From assembly GCA_902782145.1 (NCBI GenBank), contig CACZLZ010000015.1, positions 1 to 54,398 on the forward strand: a DNA stretch of 54,398 nt. Direction: 5' to 3'. Each line of letters opens with the position of its first letter. The first letter of the stretch is position 1. This document shows positions 1 to 8,978 of the stretch, piece after piece. The position numbers and the translations under genes are program-made. The notes under the pieces are model-generated. The model made no database searches. It saw only the letters and a list, made by a program, of their open reading frames with translations, and was not told where the DNA came from. Source of the stretch: an uncultured Aeromonadales bacterium (lineage in GTDB: Bacteria > Pseudomonadota > Gammaproteobacteria > Enterobacterales > Succinivibrionaceae).

Positions 1-292
1 TTTCTCACAGCTTCATCCTTTATCGTTGACTTGCTCTTTCTTACCTATTTCTAAGTAAGCTTGTTTGCTGTCACCAAATCCAGATTTTGCTGTTCCCCCC
101 AGGGTCATCATCACTTCAGACATCGCTGCCCTCCGCTTTTTTCTCCCTGGAAGCACTCTCTAATCTCTGAATCCGGTGCCCACACAGATTGTCTTTTCCG
201 CTTTGTTAAAGAACTTCCGGAACCCCTTCAAACTCTGAGGCTTTCCTCAGGCTTTCCGTTCCGTGCCGCCTTTCATCCGGCGACAGGTGCAT
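1..292 (-). other. rRNA operon 5' leader (pre-16S), reading out of the window
   Basis: Read on the minus strand, the sequence downstream of a strong promoter contains GTTCTTTAACAA (complement of 203-214), a classic boxA antitermination element. It is followed by GACAATCTGTGTGGGCAC (complement of 176-193), which closely matches the E. coli rrn leader as I remember it. No protein-like signal explains this segment. The 16S gene itself would begin left of position 1. The inverted partner of the promoter lies at the far end of the window. Identification rests on motif order and wording, not on seeing 16S sequence. Confidence 0.85.
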
Positions 293-320
293 ATTCTAGT
301 CCCTTTTTTGCGACTTGCAA
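293..320 (-). promoter_or_regulatory. rrn core promoter (left copy)
   Basis: On the minus strand TTGCAA (315-320) and TAGAAT (293-298) are separated by 16 bases and followed by a short discriminator ATGCACC. AT-rich sequence upstream (about 333-400) could act as an UP element or Fis region. It belongs to a 53-bp block (280-332) that recurs exactly, inverted, at 54346-54398. Confidence 0.8.
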
Positions 321-454
321 CACCTTTTTGCAAAAGGAATTTAAATTCTTGATCAATAGTTCATTTTTTAATCAATCACAATAATACATCTTCTGACGCG
401 CTCTAATTCTCTTGCCGAGGATCCAAGACAGGTATTCTGTGAGTCCCGGAAACG

Positions 455-477
455 AAAAACTCCGCCGGACGGCGGAG
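455..477 (-). terminator. Intrinsic terminator after tag
   Basis: A 7-bp GC stem (CTCCGCC / GGCGGAG, 460-466 and 471-477) with a 4-base loop is followed on the minus strand by five U. It lies about 34 bases beyond the tag stop codon. Confidence 0.8.
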
Positions 478-510
478 AATTTCATCATGCAATGTTTTGT
501 CAGATCAGGT

Positions 511-1161
511 TCAGAACTTGTTGAAGATCTTAGCCTCTTCCATGCACTCGCCGCGGATAGGACAACTTCCCGCATGGGCGTTTACGATGCCTGCGGTTTT
601 CATAAACGCAAGACAGACAGTCGGAGTGGTGTAAGTGAAACCGTTGTCCTTGAGGCCTTTGCTCATCTCAGTGGCTATTTTCAGAAGGTCCTCTTCTGAT
701 TTGCCGCCAATGATCACCTTGCCCTCAGAAAAGGACCAGCAGAACTCGGAGAACGACTTACCTTCCGCCATCATCTTGTTAAAGGCCTTGGCATTGTTGA
801 CTAGGGACTTCAGAACCTGCTTGTTCTTGTTTATTCCGCCCTTGTAGTTCTCCTGCTTCTCCTTTTCCTTCTCGTCAGCAACAATCTTGTCAATCTGCTC
901 ATTTGAGAATTCAACCAGTTTGTCAGGATCAAATCCGGCAAAAAGCGACCGGTAATTCTCTCTGGTTTCCAAGAAAGAGAACTGGGATGTGTCCATGCCC
1001 TCAACCTCAATGGTTTTCTTCTTGAAACCGGTGGCTACAAGAGCATGCAGACAAAGTTTCTCAAAAAGTTCATTGCTGTCAATGCAGGGGTGCCCCCACT
1101 CGAAATCATGAAAATTCTGAATTGTGGGATCCTTGCTCGCCCATTCGCATGTGTCTGCCAT
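511..1161 (-). CDS. tag: DNA-3-methyladenine glycosylase I family protein (Tag-like) with altered base pocket
   Basis: This 216-residue protein (E. coli Tag has 187) belongs to the Tag family, base-excision glycosylases that remove 3-methyladenine. The opening (C5, then HDFEWG with H18) and the tail (H196-xxx-C200) keep the four zinc ligands. The fold is also supported by SKGLKDNGFTYTTPTVCLAF near the end. However, the residue matching E. coli Glu38, which holds the damaged base, is His39, and the LSW motif carrying Trp46 is replaced by GFK. About a dozen residues are inserted before RENYRSLF. The ATG follows GAGG closely enough to be a good ribosome site. Tag beside glyQS near the origin is also the Pseudomonas arrangement, which supports orthology. 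Family assignment is firm; 3-methyladenine activity is uncertain. Confidence 0.85.
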   Translation of the reverse strand: MADTCEWASKDPTIQNFHDFEWGHPCIDSNELFEKLCLHALVATGFKKKTIEVEGMDTSQFSFLETRENYRSLFAGFDPDKLVEFSNEQIDKIVADEKEKEKQENYKGGINKNKQVLKSLVNNAKAFNKMMAEGKSFSEFCWSFSEGKVIIGGKSEEDLLKIATEMSKGLKDNGFTYTTPTVCLAFMKTAGIVNAHAGSCPIRGECMEEAKIFNKF

Positions 1162-1556
1162 TTTTCCTCACTTAGACGCTGTTCATTGTGTTCGGTGCCA
1201 TCCCAGGGCACCAGCCGTTTTTCGGCAGCTCTGTGGATCTTCCTATGTTGAGATTGCAAAACTGACGGTGTCTCAAGACAGACTCAGATGTGTCTTATCC
1301 AGGGAAACTGAAACAGCAACGCAATACCGTTTCCGGACCTTATCAGCAGATCACACACTCATCCACATATCTCATTCTATCCCAGCGGGCCACTCCAAAA
1401 TTGTTGCCACCTCTAAAAATTTCACAAAAATTGAAAGACTCCATTGTGAGTTCCGGCGTGATTTCCGCTTGTGCCAGCGGAAGTACTCCCGCCGATGAGA
1501 GACGGCGGCAATCCTGCCGAAAAGCATCTGAAGCCTGAATAGTTGCCCTCAGAAAC
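1162..1556. other. Intergenic stretch, nothing assigned
   Basis: This non-coding gap lies between tag and the terminator of the membrane-protein gene. It must hold the tag promoter, but I could not pick a convincing -35/-10 pair. A small inverted repeat (GGTGCC / GGCACC near 1197-1213) is visible. The overlapping open frames on the plus strand do not resemble proteins. Confidence 0.5.
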
Positions 1557-1581
1557 AAAAAAGCCCCACTCGAGGTGGGGC
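1557..1581 (-). terminator. Intrinsic terminator after Bax-inhibitor-like gene
   Basis: GCCCCAC and GTGGGGC (1563-1569, 1575-1581) form a 7-bp stem with a 5-base loop. It is followed on the minus strand by six U, about 30 bases past the stop codon. Confidence 0.85.
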
Positions 1582-1610
1582 AATGTAGCATAGTTCCGTT
1601 GGAACAGTTT

Positions 1611-2396
1611 TCAGTTGTCAGAGGCCCGCAGATAAATCTGGACCAGAAGCCTGAGCATCTGAACATAGATGAAGACCACAGTGATCAGGAGCGAAACCGC
1701 ACAGTACCACTCAAAATCCTTGTTGAGCTGCTCTGCCTCACCATTTTCAATCATCTGGAGATCAAGAACCAGACAAAAAGAGCCGTAAATCAGCATGAAC
1801 AAGGTGATCCCTATGGCAATCCAGCTGGCATTGCTCAGGGCAAACAAGGTGTTGCCCAAATCCTTGAAGAAGAACATCGTCACAAGGTTGATGACGAGCA
1901 GTCCAAGAAAGGCAAAGGACATTACCGTGAAGACTGTTTTGAAAGTCTCATTAACCTTAATGAGCCCGGTCTTGTAGGCCACGGTAACACCGCCAAGCAG
2001 TGCCAGTGTGGCAAAAAGAGCCTCAGTGGCCACTCCCGGAACTAGGGAGTTGCAGGCAAAAACAAGGGCGGAAATGGCTAGACCTTCACAGATGGCATAC
2101 GGGAAAGCAATGTACTTGGCCGCATCCACTTTAAACACCATTACCAGCACCATGATAACAGCAGCCAAACCGCAGACACCGGAAAGCGTAAACAGCAAAT
2201 TGGGGCTGATCTCCATGAATGAAGGGATGAGAGCGCCCAGAGCCACAACCAAAGTCAGATAAGCGGTCTTGGTAATAGCCCCGGATGAAGTCATGACCTC
2301 ACCGGAATTTATACCGCCCAAACTGCGGGCTTTGCTCAGAGTGCTTTCATTCAGATACACTGAGTTCTGCCCCCTGCCAAGTAATGCGTTAGCCAT
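1611..2396 (-). CDS. Bax inhibitor-1/YccA-like multi-pass membrane protein
   Basis: A 261-residue integral membrane protein with about seven hydrophobic segments after a roughly 45-residue soluble N-terminus. The N-terminal pattern (RGQNSVYLNE...GGINSGEVMTSSGAITKTAYL) and the spacing of the membrane segments match the BaxI_1 branch of the Bax inhibitor-1 superfamily, relatives of YccA/YbhL. Members form helical bundles in the inner membrane; some leak calcium or modulate FtsH, but the bacterial role is generally unclear. The ATG is preceded by GAGGAG at good spacing. It stands alone with its own terminator. The family call is by pattern only. Confidence 0.7.
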   Translation of the reverse strand: MANALLGRGQNSVYLNESTLSKARSLGGINSGEVMTSSGAITKTAYLTLVVALGALIPSFMEISPNLLFTLSGVCGLAAVIMVLVMVFKVDAAKYIAFPYAICEGLAISALVFACNSLVPGVATEALFATLALLGGVTVAYKTGLIKVNETFKTVFTVMSFAFLGLLVINLVTMFFFKDLGNTLFALSNASWIAIGITLFMLIYGSFCLVLDLQMIENGEAEQLNKDFEWYCAVSLLITVVFIYVQMLRLLVQIYLRASDN

Positions 2397-2510
2397 CTTT
2401 TCTCCTCAATACAAAGTTCAAGACAATTTCTAGAAAAATAGCATTTTTCAGGCTGTCAATCAAATAATTTGATCTGCCACGATCCGGCAGAAATAAACAT
2501 CTTCCCGCAA

Positions 2511-2538
2511 ACAAAATGACCTGCATAGAACGCAGGCC
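2511..2538 (-). terminator. Probable terminator of the REC-CheC / diguanylate cyclase pair
   Basis: GGCCTGC / GCAGGTC (2532-2538 and 2518-2524, one G-U pair) forms a 7-bp stem. It is followed on the minus strand by ATTTTGTTT. It lies about 80 bases after the diguanylate cyclase stop, and the U tract is imperfect. Confidence 0.5.
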
Positions 2539-2619
2539 ATCAGACGGTAAATTCATGAAAGCTTTCTCTGACGAGATCCAAGAACCCAGTTTCCGGTTCG
2601 GCAGCCCAGCTTTCTGAAA

Positions 2620-3618
2620 TTAGTGATCCGGTCCCTTGTCCTCCAGCGGCTTCATTTCCGTCACCCCGTAGGCAGTCACCTGATTACGGCCGTTCTTCTT
2701 GGAATAATACAGGCAGTTGTCAGTGTTGATCAGCCAGTCCTTGGCAGAGGCTGTGTCTTTCTCCAGCTGGCAGAGCCCCACGCTAATGGTGAACTTGATG
2801 ACCATGTTTTCATAGTGAACCACAATCGCCTCAACGGCTTTGCGCAGACGCTCGGCCACGGTAATCGACTTGATGACATCTGAATCCAGCAGAATGATGG
2901 CAAACTCTTCGCCGCCGTAACGGCCTGCCACGTCTGTCGACCGGAGATGGCTTTTAAGGGTCTCGGAAAGTTTCCGCAACACAGCATCACCGGCTGGGTG
3001 CCCGTAGGTGTCATTCACCTTCTTGAAGAAATCGATGTCCATCATCATCAGAGTGACATCAATTGGCTTGCGCTGGTATCGGTTGTATTCCTGGGAGAGA
3101 CACTCCTGCCAGTAAGCTCGGTTGTAAAGTTTGGTCAGACCGTCGGTAATTGACAGTTGGCGCAACTGCTCATTGGCCTTGTGCAGTCCTAACTGGTTGG
3201 AGGCACTATCAGTGACATCGTAGACGATAATGCAGATCTGGGATACACCGCCATGAATGGACTTCAGAGGCATGACCGTAACATTCTGGTACATGTACTC
3301 GCTCATTCCTGTAAAGGGACGGGTGGCCTTAAACTGGAACAGGTACTGTCTCTGCTCCCAGGTGCTGAACACCGGAGTCCTCAAGACAATGGCGTCTTCA
3401 ACCTTCTTTTCCAGCCACTCCCTGGGGAGGTTCTTGACGTAGTCAAACATGCACTTTTCATGGATTGCCGCACCGTTGATACCGCTGTGGTTTTCCATGA
3501 ACCCGTTCCACACCAGAACCTTGTAATCCATATCCAGGACGACAAGTCCCACCTCAAGAGACTGGAGGATATCTAAAAGCCAGTGAAAATCTTCAAACTC
3601 AATTGGCGCTGACGACAT
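2620..3618 (-). CDS. PAS-GGDEF diguanylate cyclase
   Basis: This 332-residue cytoplasmic protein has a PAS-like sensor at roughly residues 10-120 and a C-terminal GGDEF domain. The active-site motif is intact (GRYGGEEFAI, GGEEF at 235-239). The RSTD motif five residues before it is the inhibitory product-binding I-site, so the enzyme should make cyclic di-GMP from two GTP and be feedback inhibited. There are no membrane segments. I chose the ATG at 3618, which has AGGGGG six bases upstream; a GTG at 3627 would sit on top of that ribosome site. The gene follows the REC-CheC regulator by a few bases, so the two are probably co-transcribed and functionally linked. Confidence 0.88.
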   Translation of the reverse strand: MSSAPIEFEDFHWLLDILQSLEVGLVVLDMDYKVLVWNGFMENHSGINGAAIHEKCMFDYVKNLPREWLEKKVEDAIVLRTPVFSTWEQRQYLFQFKATRPFTGMSEYMYQNVTVMPLKSIHGGVSQICIIVYDVTDSASNQLGLHKANEQLRQLSITDGLTKLYNRAYWQECLSQEYNRYQRKPIDVTLMMMDIDFFKKVNDTYGHPAGDAVLRKLSETLKSHLRSTDVAGRYGGEEFAIILLDSDVIKSITVAERLRKAVEAIVVHYENMVIKFTISVGLCQLEKDTASAKDWLINTDNCLYYSKKNGRNQVTAYGVTEMKPLEDKGPDH

Positions 3619-3644
3619 AGCAAACACCCCCTGGTAGCAACGAC

Positions 3645-4643
3645 CTAAATGTAACTCAGCCTTTCCGTCAGAGACGGCACAGCATCGTCAGAGAACAGAA
3701 GGAAAAGAACACATTCCACATCCCTGGCAGGAATTGAGTATTTCATTTTCACATTCAGGATTTTTTTGTTGATCAGATTCGGCGAGAGCAACTGTATGGA
3801 CTCGTTCAGCCGGACGATGGCCGGGTGGGAGCGGGTAAACTGTGCTCCCAGGAACTCACCAACACCATTCATCAGAGTCGAAAGAAGAAGATTGCTGATG
3901 TCAATGATGGCGGCCGTTCTGCTTTCTACACTGTCCCTCTCATCCAGAATGATGCTCAGCATATTGCTGACACACTCGCCGGAAAAAGAAAGCAGGACCT
4001 CTCCGTTCATGTCAGAGCCTACAAAGCCGGTGCTTATGAGGATATCATCAGGATCAACAGTCAGCCCCTTCAGAGCCGCATAAATCTCCTCGCCGGTCTT
4101 ATGGGACACTTCCGGAATGGGCAGGTTGATAAAGATGTTCAGCAGATCGGCAAGCTGCTTGGCAGCCTGACCGGTGGAAATGTTGATGACTTCCTGTAGC
4201 TTGTCCATGTAAGTGATCCCGTTCCAGGATCCCTTGACATTGCTGTCGGTGGCAGGGGAATCTTGAGACTCCACAATTTCAGCCAGACCGTATTTGTCCA
4301 GGACCTGAAACAGCAGGTTCACATCCAAAGGCTTCTTCAGGTAAGCCAAAGCACCCAGGGACATGATGCGCTTTTCTGCAGTGCTCTGTATGTCTCCGGT
4401 AATGACTATGACCAGAATGTCGTACTGGTTCTTCTTGATCTCCTCCAAGACCTGGTAGCCGTCCATGTTGGGCATATTCAGGTCAAGAAACATCAGTTCA
4501 CCGAATCCGCTCTTGATCAACTCAATGGCCTGAGCTCCGTCCGATGCCTCCTTAAGATTGGTCTTAAGGTTGGCCGGTATAGCTCTGATGAGTTGAGCCC
4601 GTGCGAATTTTGAATCATCACAGACGATAACGCTTAAGCTCAT
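3645..4643 (-). CDS. Response regulator with CheC-like phosphatase domain
   Basis: This 332-residue protein starts with a receiver domain (acidic pair D9/D10, phosphoacceptor D54 in FLDLNMPNMDG, T82, K104). From about residue 145 it carries a CheC/CheX-type domain. The first CheC motif is complete (D-xxx-ExxN followed by 22 residues and P). The second keeps N and P but has D in place of E, so probably one active site remains. Such domains dephosphorylate receiver domains, usually CheY-P, so this one may act on its own receiver or on another regulator. The ATG at 4643 begins the receiver directly; a GTG at 4670 would add nine unlikely residues. It lies just upstream of the diguanylate cyclase. 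Confidence 0.82.
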   Translation of the reverse strand: MSLSVIVCDDSKFARAQLIRAIPANLKTNLKEASDGAQAIELIKSGFGELMFLDLNMPNMDGYQVLEEIKKNQYDILVIVITGDIQSTAEKRIMSLGALAYLKKPLDVNLLFQVLDKYGLAEIVESQDSPATDSNVKGSWNGITYMDKLQEVINISTGQAAKQLADLLNIFINLPIPEVSHKTGEEIYAALKGLTVDPDDILISTGFVGSDMNGEVLLSFSGECVSNMLSIILDERDSVESRTAAIIDISNLLLSTLMNGVGEFLGAQFTRSHPAIVRLNESIQLLSPNLINKKILNVKMKYSIPARDVECVLFLLFSDDAVPSLTERLSYI

Positions 4644-4763
4644 GACTTCTCGAAACAAACAAAAAATCACTTTATTGTACTAATTATGAGTCCATGATTT
4701 TTTGACGTGCATATGATTTATTCAAAACAGATCCGGCTTCCAAAACCAGGTGTCGTCTGATAC

Positions 4764-4790
4764 AAAAATACCCGGAAATTCCGGGTATTT
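4764..4790 (-). terminator. Intrinsic terminator after glyS
   Basis: A perfect 10-bp inverted repeat (AAATACCCGG, 4766-4775 and 4781-4790) with a 5-base loop ends in a U-rich run on the minus strand. It lies some 25 bases beyond the glyS stop. Confidence 0.85.
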
Positions 4791-4815
4791 GCAAGGTGTT
4801 TAGGGTACCTGTGGC

Positions 4816-6879
4816 TCAGATAAGGGAAATATCGGCAACCCTCAGGAAGAGGTTACGGAGCTCGCTCAGAATAGCGAGTCGGTTCCCCCGAACCTTCTCA
4901 TCATCTGCATTCACAAGCACCTTCTCAAAGAAGGTGTCCACAGGCTGCCGCAACTGGGCCAGTTGTTCAAGGGCTGCGTCATAGTTCTTCTGTTCAAAGA
5001 CCGGCTCCAGATCGCGGCAGGACTTTTCCAGGATCTCAAACAGCACCTTCTCCGCATCTTCAGACAGAAGCCCGGCATCAGGATTCTGAGGGATCGCTCC
5101 GCCTGCCTTTGAAAGAATATTTGAAACTCTCTTGTTCGCTGCGCTAAGTGCCTCAGCAGCAGGGTTGCTGGTAAACCGGTTAACAGCCTCCACTCTTCTG
5201 TGGAAGTCATAGGGTCTGGTTGGTCTCCGGGCAAGAACCGAGAGCACGATCTCTGACTTGATGCCCACATCCTGATAAATAGCCCTGAATCTTCCCAGGA
5301 CATAATCAACAACCTCTTTCTCAACATTGGCATTGCTGAGCTTGTCTCCATAAAGAGAGCGGGACTTGGAAACTATGTCCTCCAGATCCAGATCGTAGCC
5401 CTTCTCAACAATAATCCTCAGCAGGCCTATGGCAGAGCGCCTGAGGCCAAAGGGGTCCTTGTCACCCTTAGGAGAAAGATTGATGCCAATAATGCCAACC
5501 AGAGTGTCTACCTTGTCGGCGATGCTTACAGATGCTGAGACATCGGTGGAAGGAATGCAGTCACCAGCAAATCTGGGCATGTACTGCTCAAACATGGAAA
5601 GGGCAACATCCTCAGGCTCACCGTCAAGACGAGCATAGTGCATGCCCATAACACCCTGGGTATCCGTGAACTCGGTGACCATTGAAGTGACCAGATCACA
5701 TTTGGATAGCAGACCAGCTCTGGATGCCAGCGCAGGATCTGCCCCAATCTTAGATGCGATGTATTCTGCAAGTGAGGAGATCCGTTCCGACCTTTCCTTC
5801 AAGGAACCAAGCTGCTTCTGGAACATAACGGAGCTCAGCGCATCAAGCCGTGAGGCCAGAGTGGTCTTCCTGTCGGTGTTGAAGAAGAATTCGGCATCAG
5901 AGAGTCTTGGTCTGACAACCCTTTCATTTCCGGCGATAACCTGGGACTTATCCTTGGAAACAATGTTGGAAACAAAAATGAAATTAGGAAGAAGCTTGCC
6001 GTCTGAGGAGTACACCGGAAAATACTTCTGATCCCCTTTCATGGTGTAAACCAAGGCCTCAGGAGGAACCTCCAGAAACTTCTCTTCAAAACTTGCAGTT
6101 AGGACACAGGGATACTCCACCAGAGAGGTCACCTCATTTAGAAGGGACTCATCAAGATCAGCCTCTCCTCCGAGGCTTGCGGCCTGCTCCTTAACGGAGG
6201 AAAGGATCATCTGGTATCTCTTGTCATAATCGGCAATAACAGAGCCTTCAGTTTCAAGTACTGAGAGATAGTCATCAGCAGAGGCAATCTCCAGTTCCTG
6301 CTTTCCCATGAATCGGTGACCACGTACAGTACGGGAGGATTTGATCCCGAACATTTCCAGATCTACCAGTTGAGAGCCGTAAAGCACACAGAGGGTGTGA
6401 ACCGGCCTGACAAACTCAAATCTGGTTGCCCCCCAGTGCATCATTTTGGGAACAGGCAGGCTCTTAACAGCATTGGAAAGGATCTGCTCCAGCACCTGGT
6501 AAATGGTGAATCCCTTCACCTTGGCCTTGAACAGAAGCCACTCACCTTTGTCAGTCTTAACAGTCTCAGCCTGATCAAGAGTGATCCCGGTTGACTTAGC
6601 CCAGCCCAGAGCGGCAGGAGTGGGATTACCATCCTTATAAGCGGCTGCCACGGAAGGTCCCTTCTTCTCAACAATCCTGTCTTCCTGGCTTTCATCCACA
6701 TTGTAGGCAATCAAGGCAAGACGGCGGGGAGAAGCAAACCATTTAACAGAATCAAAACCAAGCCCAAAAGCATTCAGATCCTTTGAAAAACTTTCGGCAA
6801 ATGCTGTAGCCAGTTTCTTCAATGCTTTGGGAGGGAGTTCCTCTGTGCCAAGTTCAACTAAAAGATTCTGCTTATTCAT
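4816..6879 (-). CDS. glyS: Glycyl-tRNA synthetase beta subunit
   Basis: The 687 residues match the E. coli subunit (689). The N-terminus LLVELGTEELPPKAL is the family signature. The beta subunit of the alpha2beta2 bacterial enzyme carries the HD-like and anticodon-binding parts and recognises tRNA-Gly, while catalysis sits in GlyQ. The body shows MHWGATRFEFVRPVH and GDQKYFPV, typical of the family, and the C-terminus has the anticodon-binding region. Its ATG overlaps the glyQ stop by one base (TAATG), so translation is probably coupled. A strong terminator follows. Confidence 0.97.
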   Translation of the reverse strand: MNKQNLLVELGTEELPPKALKKLATAFAESFSKDLNAFGLGFDSVKWFASPRRLALIAYNVDESQEDRIVEKKGPSVAAAYKDGNPTPAALGWAKSTGITLDQAETVKTDKGEWLLFKAKVKGFTIYQVLEQILSNAVKSLPVPKMMHWGATRFEFVRPVHTLCVLYGSQLVDLEMFGIKSSRTVRGHRFMGKQELEIASADDYLSVLETEGSVIADYDKRYQMILSSVKEQAASLGGEADLDESLLNEVTSLVEYPCVLTASFEEKFLEVPPEALVYTMKGDQKYFPVYSSDGKLLPNFIFVSNIVSKDKSQVIAGNERVVRPRLSDAEFFFNTDRKTTLASRLDALSSVMFQKQLGSLKERSERISSLAEYIASKIGADPALASRAGLLSKCDLVTSMVTEFTDTQGVMGMHYARLDGEPEDVALSMFEQYMPRFAGDCIPSTDVSASVSIADKVDTLVGIIGINLSPKGDKDPFGLRRSAIGLLRIIVEKGYDLDLEDIVSKSRSLYGDKLSNANVEKEVVDYVLGRFRAIYQDVGIKSEIVLSVLARRPTRPYDFHRRVEAVNRFTSNPAAEALSAANKRVSNILSKAGGAIPQNPDAGLLSEDAEKVLFEILEKSCRDLEPVFEQKNYDAALEQLAQLRQPVDTFFEKVLVNADDEKVRGNRLAILSELRNLFLRVADISLI

Positions 6880-7793
6880 TATTTGTTATCCTTACACATG
6901 GGAAATCCAAGTGCCTCACGGGAAGCATAGTAAGCTTCCGCAACGGCCTTAGATAAGGTTCTGATCCGGAGAATATAACGCTGCCTTTCAGTTACAGAAA
7001 TGGCATGTCTGGCATCGAGAAGATTGAATGAGTGAGCCGCCTTAAGGATCCTTTCATATGCAGGAAGAGGAAGTTTGTTTTCCAGGCTGAGAAGATAGTT
7101 ACACTCCTTTTCATTCTGATCAAACATCTTGAAAAGGAAATCCACATCCGCATGCTCAAAGTTATAAGCGGACTGCTCAACCTCATTCTGATGAAATATG
7201 TCACCATAGGTGACCGGACCATTGGGACCAACAGTCCATACCAGGTCATATACACTATTAACCTGCTGAACATACATGGCAAGACGCTCAAGACCGTAGG
7301 TAATTTCACCGGTGACAGGGAAACATTCTAGGCCGCCAACCTGCTGGAAGTAAGTAAACTGGCTTACTTCCATGCCATTCAGCCAGACTTCCCAGCCAAG
7401 GCCCCAGGCACCAAGAGTCGGGTTTTCCCAGTTGTCTTCAACAAACCGGATGTCATGGACAGTAGGATCAAACCCAAGCATTTTCAGAGACTCAAGGTAA
7501 AGCTCCTGAATATTGTCCGGAGACGGCTTAAGAACCACCTGAAACTGATAATAATGCTGAAGCCTGTTGGGGTTCTCGCCATACCTGCCATCAGTCGGTC
7601 TTCTTGAAGGCTGAACATAGGCAGCCCTATGAGGTTCCGGGCCAATAGCCCTGAGGAAAGTCATAGGATGGGAAGTTCCTGCTCCAACCTCAAGGTCAAA
7701 AGGCTGGGAAATAACGCACCCGTTTCTGGACCAGAAATCCTGTAGGGTGAAGATAAGACCCTGAAAAGTCTTAATATCGTAAGTGTTGGCCAT
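6879..7793 (-). CDS. glyQ: Glycyl-tRNA synthetase alpha subunit
   Basis: The 304 residues are nearly collinear with E. coli GlyQ (303): [12 protein letters not shown], the block [28 protein letters not shown] and [14 protein letters not shown] are all in place. It is the class II catalytic subunit that activates glycine and charges tRNA-Gly together with GlyS. The ATG follows a weak AGGT ribosome site. Upstream lies the long non-coding parS region, so its promoter must be within about the first 100 bases before the start. Confidence 0.97.
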   Translation of the reverse strand: MANTYDIKTFQGLIFTLQDFWSRNGCVISQPFDLEVGAGTSHPMTFLRAIGPEPHRAAYVQPSRRPTDGRYGENPNRLQHYYQFQVVLKPSPDNIQELYLESLKMLGFDPTVHDIRFVEDNWENPTLGAWGLGWEVWLNGMEVSQFTYFQQVGGLECFPVTGEITYGLERLAMYVQQVNSVYDLVWTVGPNGPVTYGDIFHQNEVEQSAYNFEHADVDFLFKMFDQNEKECNYLLSLENKLPLPAYERILKAAHSFNLLDARHAISVTERQRYILRIRTLSKAVAEAYYASREALGFPMCKDNK

Positions 7794-8375
7794 CTGACAA
7801 ACCTAAAACTAAAAAAATTGTTTATATTTTACCACAGACCAACCTCATTCTGTGATCCGGATTAAACCAAGCACAACCTTTCAACAGTCCCAAAAGATCT
7901 AAAGCACCTGTAGACTAACATTCATAAAACTATCTCCTCTACCCTACCCTACTTTGAAAAGTTTGAAATTGCAACAAAGAAAGAACTGTCCTCTCACAAT
8001 ACTGATGACGTGTTCAGGTAATTTAAACTTCAAGAGCAGTGGTGAATTTTCAGAAGATAACCAGGTCTTAACTTGAGTGTGAAAAGCCTTATCTTCAAAA
8101 GGATTTCTTAAAAACATTTCCAAAAGTCAAATCGCATAAAAATCTGGCTTATGGAAAAATGTCTGTCTAGTACATAGACTCAGATTCAAACCTAGGAACC
8201 AGATTGTTTTCAAGATCCTTAAAGTATACGGTTATGACATTTTATCGGTGTGGCGATCTCTGCCATTTACAAGGTTGCTTGTTTAGACTTTGCAAGAAGG
8301 GCACTACTACTGTCAGTCTTCTTAAAAGGTCTCTCTAACACCAAATGTTGCAATCATCTTGATTGCTATGAAACA
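7794..8375. other. AT-rich non-coding flank of the parS array
   Basis: No coding pattern is visible. The segment should contain the glyQ promoter. It carries the tract TCCTCTACCCTACCCTACT (7935-7953), a pentamer-like run that recurs near 9121 and 9678. Confidence 0.6.
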
Positions 8376-8391
8376 CGTTTCACGTGAAACA
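8376..8391. promoter_or_regulatory. parS site 1 (15/16)
   Basis: CGTTTCACGTGAAACA matches the ParB consensus TGTTNCACGTGAAACA except for the first base. It marks the left end of the array. Confidence 0.85.
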
Positions 8392-8412
8392 ATCAGACGT
8401 CATCCGATCAGA

Positions 8413-8428
8413 AGTTTCACGTGAAACA
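8413..8428. promoter_or_regulatory. parS site 2 (15/16)
   Basis: AGTTTCACGTGAAACA differs from the consensus only at the first base. It is 37 bases from site 1. Confidence 0.85.
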
Positions 8429-8482
8429 TCGAAGATGTACATGTGTCATAGGTCCCAAAGCATCGTCTTCAAATCACAGTGT

Positions 8483-8498
8483 TGTTTCACGTGAAACA
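8483..8498. promoter_or_regulatory. parS site 3 (perfect)
   Basis: TGTTTCACGTGAAACA is a perfect 16-base palindrome identical to the canonical parS. A CTTCAAA block just upstream recurs before other sites. Confidence 0.93.
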
Positions 8499-8662
8499 AT
8501 TGAATGTTCCAGAGTAAGAAGAAGTTTCAACCCTTTTTGATCACTGAAAGCAAACACATTTACAGCCGACCTACTCTGTTCCCTTGATGATCCAACATAA
8601 AAGAGCTTATGAAATAAAGTATGTCTTTGAGTGCTTCAAATTATCTCTTCATGTAAGAGTAT

Positions 8663-8678
8663 TGTTCCACGTGAAACA
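8663..8678. promoter_or_regulatory. parS site 4 (matches degenerate consensus)
   Basis: TGTTCCACGTGAAACA fits TGTTNCACGTGAAACA exactly. It opens repeat unit 1. Confidence 0.93.
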
Positions 8679-8776
8679 CTTGAAACATGAAACTTGCAAC
8701 GTTACAAACAAGCATCAAACGTTCTGGTTAAGCGGAACCAAGCACATTCAAAGTCATTCTACCAATGCGCTTTGAT

Positions 8777-8792
8777 TGTTCCACATGAAACA
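8777..8792. promoter_or_regulatory. parS-like variant with CACATG core
   Basis: TGTTCCACATGAAACA has one change inside the central hexamer. It sits 114 bases after site 4. ParB affinity is uncertain because the change hits the core. Confidence 0.6.
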
Positions 8793-8848
8793 CTAACGTA
8801 GGACTACGATCTTAAGGACATAATCTTATCGCCTTCACGTCAGATCAT

Positions 8849-8864
8849 TGTTCCACGTGAAACA
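8849..8864. promoter_or_regulatory. parS site 5
   Basis: TGTTCCACGTGAAACA is an exact fit to the degenerate consensus, 186 bases from site 4. Confidence 0.93.
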
Positions 8865-8962
8865 CTTGAAACTTGAAACATGCAACTTTACAAGCAAGCA
8901 TCAAACGTTCTGGTTCAGCGGAGCCAAGCACAATCAAAGTCATGCTACCAATGCGCTTTGAT

Positions 8963-8978
8963 AGTTCCACATGAAACA
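8963..8978. promoter_or_regulatory. parS-like variant with CACATG core
   Basis: AGTTCCACATGAAACA is the unit-2 equivalent of the variant at 8777, again 114 bases after the canonical site. Confidence 0.55.

Larger units (their letters stand above)
8661..8846. repeat. 186-bp tandem repeat, unit 1
   Basis: This unit starts at ATTGTTCCACGTGAAACA and is followed directly by a second copy of exactly the same length (8847-9032). Each unit contains one canonical parS at its start and one CACATG variant 114 bases later. The copies differ at scattered positions, for example around 8685-8700 and 8745-8770, so the duplication is not brand new. Confidence 0.9.

Noticed and set aside
61-384. 107-codon open frame on the plus strand
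   Set aside because: It runs antisense through the rRNA leader, boxA and promoter; no protein-like features.
8584-8775. Open frame inside the 186-bp repeat
   Set aside because: It is created by repeat DNA, crosses a parS site and is broken in the second unit.
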